Below the pieces are notes generated by a model that was not told where the DNA came from, did no database searches, and was given only the letters and a program-made list of their open reading frames with translations. Below, piece by piece: positions 19,638 through 29,672 of a DNA stretch of 42,781 nucleotides. The DNA comes from Nautiliaceae bacterium (lineage in GTDB: Bacteria; Campylobacterota; Campylobacteria; Campylobacterales; Nautiliaceae). The stretch spans positions 1 to 42,781 of the forward strand of contig JALVTJ010000016.1 of the NCBI GenBank assembly GCA_027036005.1, read 5' to 3'. The translations under genes were made by a program, and so were the position numbers. Within the stretch, counting starts at the first letter, position 1. Each line of letters opens with the position of its first letter.

Positions 19638-20449
19638 TGGAATTTTGGCAGCATATATATTCTCACATAAATCCGATTGCGTTTAGTTTGTTTGGATTTA
19701 AAATTCACTGGTATGCTATTATGTATATTTTAGCGCTTGTGAGCGGATATTTACTTGGAATTAAATTCGGAGAAAAGTTGGGGTTTGATAAAAAAACCAT
19801 AGACGAATATTTTATTTGGGCAGAGATAGGAGTTATACTAGGGGCAAGATTCGGATATGTTCTTTTTTATATGCCGGGATATCAAAAATATTATCTTTTT
19901 CATCCTTGGGAGGCTTTTAATCCTTTTGTAAACGGAAAGTTCGTTGGAATTGCCGGAATGAGCTATCACGGCGCTGTTATCGGATTTGCTTTGGCTACTT
20001 TGCTTTTTTGTTATTTTAAAAAAATTGATTTTTGGAAAATATTAGATGTGGTTGCACTTGCCGTGCCTCTTGCATATATTTTTGGAAGATTGGGTAATTT
20101 TTTAAATGAAAGAATTGTTGGAAGAGTTACCGATGTGCCTTGGGGAGTTTATATTGACGGAGCACTGAGGCATCCGATAGGGATTTACGAAGCGTTTTTT
20201 GAAGGATTTTTAACCTTTCTTATTATATATTTTTATTACAAAAAATTTTACAAATGTAAAGGAGAACTGATAGGTCTTTATTTAATAAGTTACGGTTTTT
20301 TCAGATTTTTGTGCGAATTTTGGCGCGAGCCGGATCCTCAGCTTGGATTTATTATAGGCTCCTTTACAATGGGGCAAATTTTAAGTTCTTTTATGATTAT
20401 TTTTGGAATCGTAGTTTTTATTTATAGGAGGAAAAAATGCAAAAATTAG
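19637..20449 (+). CDS. lgt: prolipoprotein diacylglyceryl transferase
   Basis: HWYAIMYILALVSGYLLG, GRLGNFLNERIVGRVTDVPWG, RHPIGIYEAFFEG. Confidence 0.95.
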   Translation: MEFWQHIYSHINPIAFSLFGFKIHWYAIMYILALVSGYLLGIKFGEKLGFDKKTIDEYFIWAEIGVILGARFGYVLFYMPGYQKYYLFHPWEAFNPFVNGKFVGIAGMSYHGAVIGFALATLLFCYFKKIDFWKILDVVALAVPLAYIFGRLGNFLNERIVGRVTDVPWGVYIDGALRHPIGIYEAFFEGFLTFLIIYFYYKKFYKCKGELIGLYLISYGFFRFLCEFWREPDPQLGFIIGSFTMGQILSSFMIIFGIVVFIYRRKKCKN

Positions 20450-21678
20450 CGATTGTAGGAGGAGGAATAAGCGGACTTAGTTTGGCTTATTATCTTCAAA
20501 ACGATTATGAAATAAGCGTTTTCGAAAAAGACAAATGGGGAGGTAAGGCCTATACTCAAAAGATAGGAAGTTATCTTTTTGAAGAAGGTGTTAACGGCTT
20601 TTTAAGTAATTCTCCCAAAACACTTGAACTTTGTGAGGAGATTGGAATTAAACCTTTAAAAGCAAATGAAAATTCTAAAATCAGATATATTTACGATGAC
20701 AAACTTATTAAAATTCCAATTAAGCCTGTTGATTTTCTTTTTAGCGATATAATGAGTTTGAAAGGTAAATTAAGGATTTTAAAAGAATTTTTTATAAAAC
20801 CTGTATGCGATAGAGAAGAGAGTGTTGAGCAGTTTGCAAATAGAAGACTTGGCAAGGAATTTACTGGGAAAATGATGGTGCCTATGCTTGCCGGAATATA
20901 TGCTTCAACCCCAGAGAAAACGTCTATGAATGCCGCATTTCCTAAACTTAAAAAAATAGAATGTGAATACGGCTCGCTTTTTAAAGGTATGATTAAACTA
21001 AAAAGAGGGGGTCAGCCAAGCGGGGAGTTGCATTCGTTTGAATGGGGAATGAGCGAGTTTATAGATAAATTAAAAGAAAAAACAAAAGCAACTTTTATAC
21101 AAAAAGAGATAAAAGATATTGAAGATCTCAAAGGTTTTGATAAGATTATAATAGCAACCGAGAGTTTTAATGCAGCAAATATTTTGAAAAAATATGACAA
21201 ATTAAGCTCCCTGCTTAAAAAAATAGAATACAATCCCGTGGCAATAGTGGGATTTGATTTTGATAGTATCACTCCTATAAGTTTCGGTATTCTTACCGTA
21301 AAAGAAAAAACATTAGGGATTTTGATGGATAAATATATTTTTCCTCACAGAAACGGCATAAGGTTAATGCTCGGAGGTGCTAGATTTCCAGAGATTAAAG
21401 ATATGAGCGAAGAAGAAATTATTGAAATTGCAAAAAATGATATATATAAAATCTTAAAAAACGCAAATCCGAAAATTACTTGGATTAAAATACATAAAAG
21501 AGCAATTGCAAATTATTCCTTAGGTCATCAGGATTTGATAAGAGAAATTATGGATGAAGCAAAAAAATTTAACATTTATTTAACGGGGAATGCCTATAAT
21601 GGTGTAAGTTTTAACGATTGTATCAAAAATTCTTATGAACTTGCAAAGGAGTTAAAAAATGAAAAAAATCTTCATTAG
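20437..21678 (+). CDS. hemY: FAD-dependent protoporphyrinogen oxidase-like protein
   Basis: AIVGGGISGLSLAYYLQ, QFANRRLGKEFTGKMMVPMLAGIYASTPEKTSM, LTGNAYNGVSFNDCI. Confidence 0.78.
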   Translation: MQKLAIVGGGISGLSLAYYLQNDYEISVFEKDKWGGKAYTQKIGSYLFEEGVNGFLSNSPKTLELCEEIGIKPLKANENSKIRYIYDDKLIKIPIKPVDFLFSDIMSLKGKLRILKEFFIKPVCDREESVEQFANRRLGKEFTGKMMVPMLAGIYASTPEKTSMNAAFPKLKKIECEYGSLFKGMIKLKRGGQPSGELHSFEWGMSEFIDKLKEKTKATFIQKEIKDIEDLKGFDKIIIATESFNAANILKKYDKLSSLLKKIEYNPVAIVGFDFDSITPISFGILTVKEKTLGILMDKYIFPHRNGIRLMLGGARFPEIKDMSEEEIIEIAKNDIYKILKNANPKITWIKIHKRAIANYSLGHQDLIREIMDEAKKFNIYLTGNAYNGVSFNDCIKNSYELAKELKNEKNLH

Positions 21679-22075
21679 TGTTTTTTTACTGTTTTCGTTT
21701 CTTTTTGCAAATGAATCGATCCATTGGGTAAAAGATTATAAAAAAGCTTTTGAGACGGCAAAAAAAGAGCATAAGTTGCTTTTTGTGGATATTTCCGTTC
21801 ATCATTGCCCTCCTTGTTGGTATTTGGCTAATATTGTTTATAAATATCCCCCTGTGATTGAATATATTAACAAACATTTTGTTCCGATGTTTTATTTTGC
21901 CGATACGGATAGGGTTCCGATAGCGTTTTCTCCTTATTTTACAGGTGCTGCTCCTAATGTTTTGTTAATAACTCCGGGTGATAAACTTTATTACAGAATT
22001 TTCGGATCTCGTCCCGCAAAAATATTTTTGAAAACGCTTCAAAATATTAATCAAAAATATCAAAAAGGTAAATAA
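21659..22075 (+). CDS. periplasmic thioredoxin-like protein
   Basis: Signal peptide; DISVHHCPPCWYLANIVY with CPPC; paralogue of 38666..39088. Confidence 0.85.
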   Translation: MKKIFISVFLLFSFLFANESIHWVKDYKKAFETAKKEHKLLFVDISVHHCPPCWYLANIVYKYPPVIEYINKHFVPMFYFADTDRVPIAFSPYFTGAAPNVLLITPGDKLYYRIFGSRPAKIFLKTLQNINQKYQKGK

Positions 22076-22764
22076 TGGAAAATATGGTATATTCTTTGTT
22101 TAATTATTTTGATTCTATGCCTTTTTTAGTTAGTTTGGCTGCCGGGATTTTGTCTTTTTTATCCCCTTGCGTATTGCCTATGGTTCCGATTTATTTTTTT
22201 TACATAACGGGTATCAGTGCAAAAGAGCTTGAAAACAGGGAATTAACCAAAAAAGAAAGATTAAAAATTTTAATAAATTCTTTATTATTCATTGCAGGGT
22301 TTGCTCTTGTTTTTGTATTAATAGGTGCAGCTGCTGCAAATCTCATAGGAAATATTTTCGCTTATAAATGGATTAATATAATCGCGGGAATTATTATAAT
22401 AATTTTCGGTATTAATGTAGGAGGATTTATCAAATTTAAATTTATGCAATATGAAAAAAGAGTTAACTTTCAAAATGCGGGAAGTTTTCTTTTGGGAGTT
22501 TCGTTTGCATTCGGTTGGACGCCTTGTATCGGGCCAATTTTCGGGACAATTGTGGGAATGGCCGCAACAAATCCAGCTAAAAGCATTACAATGATGGTGC
22601 TTTATGTAATAGGGCTTGCAATTCCGTTTATTTTAATGGCTATTTTTACTATTTGGAGTATGAAACTTATAGAAAAAACAAAAAAATATATGGGAATAAT
22701 AGAAAAAATAAGCGGTATTTTTTTGATAATTGTAGGAATTTGGGTGTTATTTAAAGGATTTTAA
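22075..22764 (+). CDS. ccdA: cytochrome c biogenesis protein CcdA (DsbD-like transmembrane)
   Basis: SLAAGILSFLSPCVLPMVPIYF, SFAFGWTPCIGPIFGTIVG. Confidence 0.93.
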   Translation: MENMVYSLFNYFDSMPFLVSLAAGILSFLSPCVLPMVPIYFFYITGISAKELENRELTKKERLKILINSLLFIAGFALVFVLIGAAAANLIGNIFAYKWINIIAGIIIIIFGINVGGFIKFKFMQYEKRVNFQNAGSFLLGVSFAFGWTPCIGPIFGTIVGMAATNPAKSITMMVLYVIGLAIPFILMAIFTIWSMKLIEKTKKYMGIIEKISGIFLIIVGIWVLFKGF

Positions 22765-23589
22765 ATGAAAAAATTATTATTAATTCCACTATTTTTTTTA
22801 GGTTGCGTAAGTGAGCAGAATATTAATTTAAACAAAGAAATAAAAGCTGTAAACAAAGATAAAATATTAATGAAAAAATATCATATTACTTCTGATAATT
22901 TAATTCCGTTCGGTAAGAATTATCTTTTTTTTAAACCTTCCGTAAACGGAAGTGATATTTATATTTTGAATAGTAAATTTAATCTCATAAAAAAATTTTC
23001 GACTCCAATATTTTTAAATGCTCAAAAACTAAAAGTATATAAAAATAAAATCTATTTATTCGGAGTTGATGAAAACAGCTATTATCCAGTTTTACTTGTT
23101 TTTAATCAAAAAGGAAAAATGCTCCATAAATATGAAATTCCCAAAAAATATGCTTTGGCAAAGGATTTTTTTGTAGATAACAATAATGTATATTTTATGA
23201 TAGATGTTTATAAAAAAGGTAAAAGTCATATCGAAATTTATAAAAACAATCGAATTTATAAAAAAATAAATTTAAATCATTCTATTAACGGTAATTTTAT
23301 TTTTAAATTCAATAATGATATTTTTGTAACCGGAAATATTAAAAATAAAACTCAGGATGCTTTTATTGTAAATTTAAATAAAGGGTGGATAAGAATATTT
23401 GATTTGGGAATGGATGAAAGTATAATAAAAGTTGTTCTTAGAAAAAACAAATTGATTTTAACATTACTTTCGACGGATGAAATGGGAGCAAATGAATATT
23501 ATGAAATAATCTTAAATATAAATGGGAAAATTTTAAAAAATAAATGTAAAATAAAATTTCCGGTTGTGCCTAGTAGATTAAGAACTTAA
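22765..23589 (+). CDS. hypothetical lipoprotein
   Basis: MKKLLLIPLFFLGCVSEQ lipobox; no recognised domain. Confidence 0.7.
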   Translation: MKKLLLIPLFFLGCVSEQNINLNKEIKAVNKDKILMKKYHITSDNLIPFGKNYLFFKPSVNGSDIYILNSKFNLIKKFSTPIFLNAQKLKVYKNKIYLFGVDENSYYPVLLVFNQKGKMLHKYEIPKKYALAKDFFVDNNNVYFMIDVYKKGKSHIEIYKNNRIYKKINLNHSINGNFIFKFNNDIFVTGNIKNKTQDAFIVNLNKGWIRIFDLGMDESIIKVVLRKNKLILTLLSTDEMGANEYYEIILNINGKILKNKCKIKFPVVPSRLRT

Positions 23590-23594
23590 TATGC

Positions 23595-23600
23595 TATAAT
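23595..23600 (+). promoter_or_regulatory. extended -10 promoter for monoheme cytochrome c
   Basis: TGcTATAAT at 23592-23600, 29 bp before the ATG. Confidence 0.5.
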
Positions 23601-23628
23601 TTAATTCAAATTTTATGAAGGAGTTGAA

Positions 23629-23865
23629 ATGAAAAGATTATTAACATTAGCGGTTTTTGGGGTAATGGCATTTGCGTATCAAGATTGTGCTATGTGTCAT
23701 AACGGTGGTATGGCTAAAAAGTTGGATACATTAACACCTGCTCAAATAGAAGCGAAAATGAAAGCTTTCAAAGCAGGAAAAGGTAATCCTATGATGGTCA
23801 ATATTGCAAAAGGATTAAGTAAAAAAGATATTGCTGATGCTGCTAAAAAATACGGAAAAAAATAA
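23629..23865 (+). CDS. small periplasmic monoheme cytochrome c
   Basis: Signal peptide; single CAMCH heme motif; 78 aa. Confidence 0.85.
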   Translation: MKRLLTLAVFGVMAFAYQDCAMCHNGGMAKKLDTLTPAQIEAKMKAFKAGKGNPMMVNIAKGLSKKDIADAAKKYGKK

Positions 23866-23881
23866 TTTTTTCCGTATTTTA
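23846..23881 (+). terminator. Rho-independent terminator overlapping the cytochrome c stop
   Basis: AAATACGGAAAAA / TTTTTCCGTATTTT hairpin followed by T-rich tract. Confidence 0.7.
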
Positions 23882-23961
23882 TTATTGTCTTTAATTAAAT
23901 TTTTCTACAATTAAATATTCCTTTTCTACATTTTCTCTGTTTTTAATATTAATTAAATAAA

Positions 23962-23994
23962 TGGCACTTTTGAGACACTCTTTTTTCATATAAT
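23962..23994 (+). promoter_or_regulatory. hao promoter with phased GCAC-like direct repeat
   Basis: TGGCACTTTTGAGACACTCTTTTTTCATATAAT: repeats 11 bp apart, TATAAT at 23989-23994. Confidence 0.6.
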
Positions 23995-24022
23995 TTTAAA
24001 GAGTTCTCAAAAAGGAGTAAAA

Positions 24023-25558
24023 ATGAAAAAAATTGTCACTGCGGGAATAAGCGTTGCAGCAATAACAAGTATGGCGTTTGCTGTAAACTTGGATTCAAAT
24101 CCGAATTATGTAAGGCTCAAAAATTTTCATCCAAAAGGTGTAAGTAACGCTCAATGTTTAATGTGTCATAAAACTACTGATCCGGGTATAGTAGCGGATT
24201 GGGAGCATTCAAAACACGCAAAAGCGGGTGTAGGTTGTGTGCAATGTCACGTTGTTCCGAAAAATTATCCTACTGCATTTAAAGCACACCCTTATCAAGG
24301 TGCTAACTGGACTGTTCAAATTGCAGTTTCTTCTGTAACTTGTGCTAAATGTCATGCTAAGGAAGTTAAAGAATTTTTAAATTCAGGTCACGCAAGAGCT
24401 GGTGCTCAATGGCTTGCTATTAATAATACAAAACATGGCTTTTTGATGAGTAAGTTAGCTTATAATTATGAAAGTTTAAAGGGTAAAAATCCTTCACTTA
24501 ACGGATTTAGCGCTGCTAAAATGGATAAAGGTATTAGACACGATTCAAGCTTTTACAGAGCTAATCAAGACAATCCGAATGTTGCAAACTTAAATGTGGC
24601 AAATACATGTATTCAATGTCATGGAACCACTATTAAATTAGATAAAGAAGGAAGACCACTTCCTAGCACATGGCCAAATGACGGTATGGCATCATTATAT
24701 CCTGATGGTGGGGTTGGTAACTGTTTGGCATGTCATAGCAGACATAAATTTTCAGCAGCAGAAGCAAGGAATCCTGCTTCTTGTGAAAATTGTCACTTAG
24801 GACCTGACCATCCGGATAAAGAAATTTTTGAATCAAGTGTTCACGGACATATTTTTGAAACAAATGAAAAAGATTATGATTTTTCAACTGGAAAACAAAT
24901 TCCTGGAAAAACTTTAAGAGGACCTACATGTTTTACTTGTCATATGAGTGGTATTAATGGTCTTAAAGCAACTCATAACGTTTCACTTAGACTTAAATGG
25001 AACTTATGGGCACCTGCAAGTTTTCTAAGAACAGGTGGACATGAAACAGCCGGATGGGCTTGGTGGAGCGGTGGAGGAAAAGTAATTCCTGGTAAAACAA
25101 TTATTAGAGGAAATGCTAAAGCTGGTAATCCAAATGGACCTGAGGCTGCAAGGGCTGATATGAAAAAAGTTTGTATGACTTGTCATGAGGCTACATTTGT
25201 AAGTAATTATTTTCAAAGAACTGATGCAGCAGTTAAAGTGTATAATGAATATCACGCATATGCGACAAAAATGCTAAAAGAACTTAAAGCCAAAGGATTA
25301 ATAAAATCAGATGTATGGAGTGATCCTTTCTTTAAACTTTATTATTATTTATGGCATCATGAAGGAAGAAGATTCAGACAAGGTGCAGCGATGGGAAGTC
25401 CTGATTATGCACATTGGCATGGTGTATTTGAAGTAATGCAAGATATTAGAGAAATGAATGATATTTTCAATTATAGAATGAGAATGCTTAAAAAATACGG
25501 AAGTGCTAAAAAAGTTCTTGAAAACGAACCTCCAATGCCGGTTGTTACTCACGAATAA
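24023..25558 (+). CDS. haoA: octaheme cytochrome c, hydroxylamine oxidoreductase (Hao) family
   Basis: Eight CxxCH motifs: CLMCH, CVQCH, CAKCH, CIQCH, CLACH, CENCH, CFTCH, CMTCH; Sec signal; Hao-like C-terminus (SPDYAHWHGVFEVMQDI). Confidence 0.9.
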   Translation: MKKIVTAGISVAAITSMAFAVNLDSNPNYVRLKNFHPKGVSNAQCLMCHKTTDPGIVADWEHSKHAKAGVGCVQCHVVPKNYPTAFKAHPYQGANWTVQIAVSSVTCAKCHAKEVKEFLNSGHARAGAQWLAINNTKHGFLMSKLAYNYESLKGKNPSLNGFSAAKMDKGIRHDSSFYRANQDNPNVANLNVANTCIQCHGTTIKLDKEGRPLPSTWPNDGMASLYPDGGVGNCLACHSRHKFSAAEARNPASCENCHLGPDHPDKEIFESSVHGHIFETNEKDYDFSTGKQIPGKTLRGPTCFTCHMSGINGLKATHNVSLRLKWNLWAPASFLRTGGHETAGWAWWSGGGKVIPGKTIIRGNAKAGNPNGPEAARADMKKVCMTCHEATFVSNYFQRTDAAVKVYNEYHAYATKMLKELKAKGLIKSDVWSDPFFKLYYYLWHHEGRRFRQGAAMGSPDYAHWHGVFEVMQDIREMNDIFNYRMRMLKKYGSAKKVLENEPPMPVVTHE

Positions 25559-25564
25559 TTTTTT

Positions 25565-25586
25565 AAGCCCTTTCGGGCTTTTCTTT
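25565..25586 (+). terminator. terminator downstream of hao
   Basis: AAGCCC TTTC GGGCTT followed by TTCTTTT. Confidence 0.8.
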
Positions 25587-25740
25587 TACTGCATAAAAGT
25601 GTTTGACACTTATTAAACTTATTTTATTCTCTGCTGTCTATTAAAAATATAAACAATTTATAGTTTAAAGAAATTCCATTCCAAGTTATTTATTTGCTTT
25701 ATATACTTTTTTACAAACTCCGAATGGAGCTAAATGTATA

Positions 25741-26085
25741 TTAATATTTTCCTTTTAAGCTACCAAAATATGTTATTTTTTCAATAGGTTTATCTTCATT
25801 TAATTCTTTTACTGTTTTTTCAAAATCTATATTTTTCATCATTTTATCAAGTTCTTCTTCACAGTAGCTCATATGCATATCAGCACTGATTACAAAAGGT
25901 ATTTCCTCTAAGATTCTTACTTTTTCAATTTCTTCTTCAACGCTTTCTCCTTCGATTGTTACTATTATTATACCTTTTTCTTTATCACCGAAATGAACCT
26001 CACATATATCGCTTTCTTTGAGATTTAGCCATACGGCATCATAATTTTTAGGTAATGTTTTAACTATTATACTTGAAATATTCAT
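25741..26085 (-). CDS. napD: NapD chaperone
   Basis: MNISSIIVKTLPKNYDAVWLNLKESDICEVHFGDKEKGIIIVTIEG; NapD-like ferredoxin-fold protein; terminal gene of the nap operon. Confidence 0.85.
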   Translation of the reverse strand: MNISSIIVKTLPKNYDAVWLNLKESDICEVHFGDKEKGIIIVTIEGESVEEEIEKVRILEEIPFVISADMHMSYCEEELDKMMKNIDFEKTVKELNEDKPIEKITYFGSLKGKY

Positions 26086-26095
26086 ATTACTCCTT

Positions 26096-27046
26096 TTATT
26101 TTAATTTCCAGATAATAATTTCGCTTGGTGAATAACTGATTAATTCATTATTTGATAAAAACTTCATATTAATTAAAGGCATTTGATGCCCTTTTAACAA
26201 ATAAAGAGGTTTTGAGTATATGTTATAAACCATAATATTATCTTTTTCATCATATTGGATTGCATATTTTTCTAAATTTGGCGAAAGTGCAGCAGCGTAA
26301 GGTAAAAATTTTGCATCAGTTTTAGTAATCATTGTTTTTGTGTTTATATTATAAATTGCAACTCTTTTATCACTACTTGCATTGATAATATAATTTTTTA
26401 TAAAATCTATTCCTATTGTTTTATCTTTGTTATATCCTATCAAATCAAATAACTTTCTACCTGTTTTAATATCTACAACATGAATAACACCGCTTTCATC
26501 TCCTATTGCAATTTTTGTTTTTCTTTTATTTATTGCGTATGTGGAAAAAACATAATTTCCGATTTGTGTATCATAAAGAAATTTTTTTTCTTTTAAATTA
26601 TAAAGCATTATTTCATCACTTAAAAGAGCGAATAATATATTGCTTTTATTTATAAAAGAAGCTTTCATAAACATTTTTTCACTAGTAAAAATTTTTTTTA
26701 ATTTTCTTTTTTTTAAATTATAAATAAATAATATTCTGGATTCATTCTCGCCTTGTGCTAAAATTAAAAGATTTTTTCCGTTTTTTGATATATCAAGAGA
26801 ATAAATGGGCATTGAGATTAAATCTCCCATGAAATCATGAATTTTTGGTAAAATGATTTCATTTATTTTTTTATTTGTTTTAAAATCATTTATTAATATG
26901 TGGCCGTTTTCTAGACCGACAATTAAATATTTTTTATTAAATGCGACTTTTGAGATATAATAACTATATCTGTAAAATTTGTAAGGTTTAATAATAGGAA
27001 GAGCAAACGCCATTGCCGCAAAAAAAATCATTATAATTTTTTTCAT
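26096..27046 (-). CDS. napL: NapL, periplasmic WD40-like protein
   Basis: Signal peptide, WD40-like repeats; position between napF and napD. Confidence 0.85.
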   Translation of the reverse strand: MKKIIMIFFAAMAFALPIIKPYKFYRYSYYISKVAFNKKYLIVGLENGHILINDFKTNKKINEIILPKIHDFMGDLISMPIYSLDISKNGKNLLILAQGENESRILFIYNLKKRKLKKIFTSEKMFMKASFINKSNILFALLSDEIMLYNLKEKKFLYDTQIGNYVFSTYAINKRKTKIAIGDESGVIHVVDIKTGRKLFDLIGYNKDKTIGIDFIKNYIINASSDKRVAIYNINTKTMITKTDAKFLPYAAALSPNLEKYAIQYDEKDNIMVYNIYSKPLYLLKGHQMPLINMKFLSNNELISYSPSEIIIWKLK

Positions 27047-27055
27047 AACGCTCCT

Positions 27056-27532
27056 TTATAAAATTTTAGTTGCAATTGCATCAACAGGGCATACTCCTAT
27101 ACAAAAACCGCATCCCGTACATTTATCTAAATCAATTATAGGATTAAGGATACCGTTATAACTAATTGCGTTTTCTCCGCAAATATCTTGACATGAAAAG
27201 CAAACAGTTTTATTCCAAGCTAAACATTTTTGTGTATTTATTATCATTTCAACATTTAATTTTATTTTTTTATTTTCTAATTTTAATACATTATTGGGAC
27301 AAGCGATTGCACATTCATCACAAAATGTGCATCCGTTTATACCAAATTTAATAACGGGTTTTTCATTTTCTATAAAAATTATTTTTTCAGGACATGCATT
27401 TTTGCATTCTTTTGTTTTACATTCCAAACAATTTAAAAAATCTTCTTTTTTTTCAAAATAAGGCGGATAGATAAAAGATCTAAAAGGAGAAGGGACTCTC
27501 CTGAATAAATTTCTTTTTCTTTTATCTATCAT
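27056..27532 (-). CDS. napF: NapF ferredoxin-type protein
   Basis: Several 4Fe-4S cysteine motifs (CTFCDECAIACP, CTGCGFCIGVCP); RRVPSPFRSFIYPPYF N-terminus. Confidence 0.88.
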   Translation of the reverse strand: MIDKRKRNLFRRVPSPFRSFIYPPYFEKKEDFLNCLECKTKECKNACPEKIIFIENEKPVIKFGINGCTFCDECAIACPNNVLKLENKKIKLNVEMIINTQKCLAWNKTVCFSCQDICGENAISYNGILNPIIDLDKCTGCGFCIGVCPVDAIATKIL

Positions 27533-28035
27533 TTCATCCCTACATTGGCTTTCATAGATTCGAATTTATTTTCCACAACAGGATTTAATTTTGCCTGAGG
27601 AGCATGACAAGTTGTACAAAAATATCTACTTCCTGCAACTCTTCTTATATGTTTACCATTTTCAAAGTTATCTATAAAATGATCTTTTGGCATAGGAGTA
27701 ACCCCCAAAGCTTTTGCGTTTTGTGGCATGTGGCAATTTAAGCACATATTATTTTTGGCCGTAATTGGTGTCATTCCGGCAATGCTATGAGGTATCATTG
27801 GAGGAGCCGTTACATATGAAGTTTTATATAATTTAACCTTTCCAGGTATTGGAGCTTGAGAATTGTAAGTTACAACAGGCAGATTTTGAGAGCCTTTATT
27901 CAGTCCCGCTTTTCTTATGCCTGTTATTTGAACGGTTTTGTTTGATACTTGATTGTTTGTTGTAGAATTTACTTGGTTACATCCGGTTAATAATATTAAT
28001 GCACCAATAGAACTAATTAGTAGTGTTTTTTTCAT
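27529..28035 (-). CDS. napB: NapB, diheme cytochrome c subunit
   Basis: CLNCH and CTTCH heme motifs; PPMIPHSI; operon position. Confidence 0.93.
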   Translation of the reverse strand: MKKTLLISSIGALILLTGCNQVNSTTNNQVSNKTVQITGIRKAGLNKGSQNLPVVTYNSQAPIPGKVKLYKTSYVTAPPMIPHSIAGMTPITAKNNMCLNCHMPQNAKALGVTPMPKDHFIDNFENGKHIRRVAGSRYFCTTCHAPQAKLNPVVENKFESMKANVGMK

Positions 28036-28855
28036 TTTTTTCTCCTTTTATGAAATTTCTAAGTGAAAATTTTAATGCGTTGTCTTCGCATACTTCGATA
28101 CATCTTCCGCATTCTGTGCATTCAATTCCGTTAATAAAATCACTTTTTTTATTTATTACGGGTGCCAAAACCTGATTTTCCGGACAAATTTCCAAACAAT
28201 TACCGCAATTGGTGCAATTTTCTTTTGTATGATATACTCTTATAAAGTTTTTTGTCCCTATCAAAGAATACATAGCTCCCACAGGGCAGATATGACCACA
28301 CCAACCGTTTTTTAGCACAAATGCATCAAAAATAAAAATAACCAAAAGCCAAATCCATCCAAATCCCAAACTAAATGCTACACCTCTTGTAAATATTCCA
28401 ATTGGGCTTATAAATTCAAAAGCTGCTGCACCTATAATTGTTGAAAATATTAATAAAATAATCATAAAGGCATATCTGAATTTTTTAATTTTTATTGCAC
28501 TGATTAGATTGTCTTTTTCATGATGGGTTTTTCTCCTAATCCATCCAGCTAAATCAGTAATAAGATTAACTGGACATACCCAGCTACAATATGCTCTTCC
28601 ACCGATTATCGCATAAAAAAGTGTAATAATAATTACACCTATGATTAAATTAGAACTAATTACCGCACCTGCAAAAAGCATTTGCAAAAATGCATACGGA
28701 TCTGTTAAGGGAATGGTATTAAAAAGTTTTGAAAAACTTAAATTCCCCACTAAAATTTTCCATCCGTAATAATTAGCTCCGAAATATAAAAAAAGAATTG
28801 CAAACTGAGTAATACGTCTAAGGATTAAATATCTGTTTTTAATTATTTTATTCAT
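28013..28855 (-). CDS. napH: NapH, membrane quinol dehydrogenase Fe-S protein
   Basis: Four-TM protein with GRAYCSWVCPVN, GWCGHICPVG and two 4Fe-4S motifs. Confidence 0.93.
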   Translation of the reverse strand: MNKIIKNRYLILRRITQFAILFLYFGANYYGWKILVGNLSFSKLFNTIPLTDPYAFLQMLFAGAVISSNLIIGVIIITLFYAIIGGRAYCSWVCPVNLITDLAGWIRRKTHHEKDNLISAIKIKKFRYAFMIILLIFSTIIGAAAFEFISPIGIFTRGVAFSLGFGWIWLLVIFIFDAFVLKNGWCGHICPVGAMYSLIGTKNFIRVYHTKENCTNCGNCLEICPENQVLAPVINKKSDFINGIECTECGRCIEVCEDNALKFSLRNFIKGEKNEKNTTN

Positions 28856-29663
28856 TCCAATTTACTCCCTGATTTAGATTTTGGAGTGGATTTTCTTTAC
28901 TCCAAGGAGTTTTGGTTGTTGTTTTAGTGCTTGCGTTTTTAACTCTCTCTTGGTCTTTTTTACTCCATCCTTTGACGTATCTATTACTTACTTTTCCAAG
29001 GAATACGTCTCTTGGAAAAATTTTGATCGCGGCTTTTTCTGTTACGCATGCCATTTCACACATTCCGCAACCCGTGCAATAGTTTTCATGCACTACCGGA
29101 ATTCTATAAGCATGTTTTCCGGTTCTTTTATTTTGTTTCCATTCAATTGTAATCGCTTTATCCATTTCAGGACACGCTCTATAACAAGCCGTGCATTGTA
29201 ATCCCCAAAATGCAATACAGCTGCTTGGATCAATGACAGCTACACCCATTTTTGCATAATCTATTGCAACTTTACCTTTGTCATTTTGACACTCTTTTGG
29301 TGTAAGGGCGCCGGTAGGACAGGCATACATACAAGGAATGTCATCGCACATAAAACACGGCCCTGTTCTTGCATTAAAATAAGGTGTTCCTATTGGCACA
29401 TTATCTCCCGGCGATGCTAATTTCAATGTATCTATTTCTATGCCGTTTACTATCATTTTATTTTCTCTGTTTTTGCATGCGTCAACGCACAAACCGCATC
29501 TTATGCATGTTTTAATGAAATCCTTTTCAGGCAACGCACCAGGCGGTCTTAAAGCCAGAGGTTTGTCTTTATTCTCTTCGGCAAAACCTCCTACAATAGC
29601 GCCGGCAGCAGTAGCTGCCGCCGAAAGCTGCAAAAGAGAAGTTAAAAAATTTCTTCTATCCAA
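28848..29663 (-). CDS. napG: NapG, periplasmic ferredoxin-type protein
   Basis: Tat-like N-terminus MDRRNFLTSLLQLSAA; four 4Fe-4S motifs. Confidence 0.93.
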   Translation of the reverse strand: MDRRNFLTSLLQLSAAATAAGAIVGGFAEENKDKPLALRPPGALPEKDFIKTCIRCGLCVDACKNRENKMIVNGIEIDTLKLASPGDNVPIGTPYFNARTGPCFMCDDIPCMYACPTGALTPKECQNDKGKVAIDYAKMGVAVIDPSSCIAFWGLQCTACYRACPEMDKAITIEWKQNKRTGKHAYRIPVVHENYCTGCGMCEMACVTEKAAIKIFPRDVFLGKVSNRYVKGWSKKDQERVKNASTKTTTKTPWSKENPLQNLNQGVNWNE

Positions 29664-29672
29664 TTTTTACCT

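Noticed and set aside
25595-25611. AAAGTGTTTGACACTT palindrome between hao and napD
   Set aside because: Short 6-bp stem; could be a weak nap terminator on the minus strand or chance in AT-rich sequence; not enough to call.
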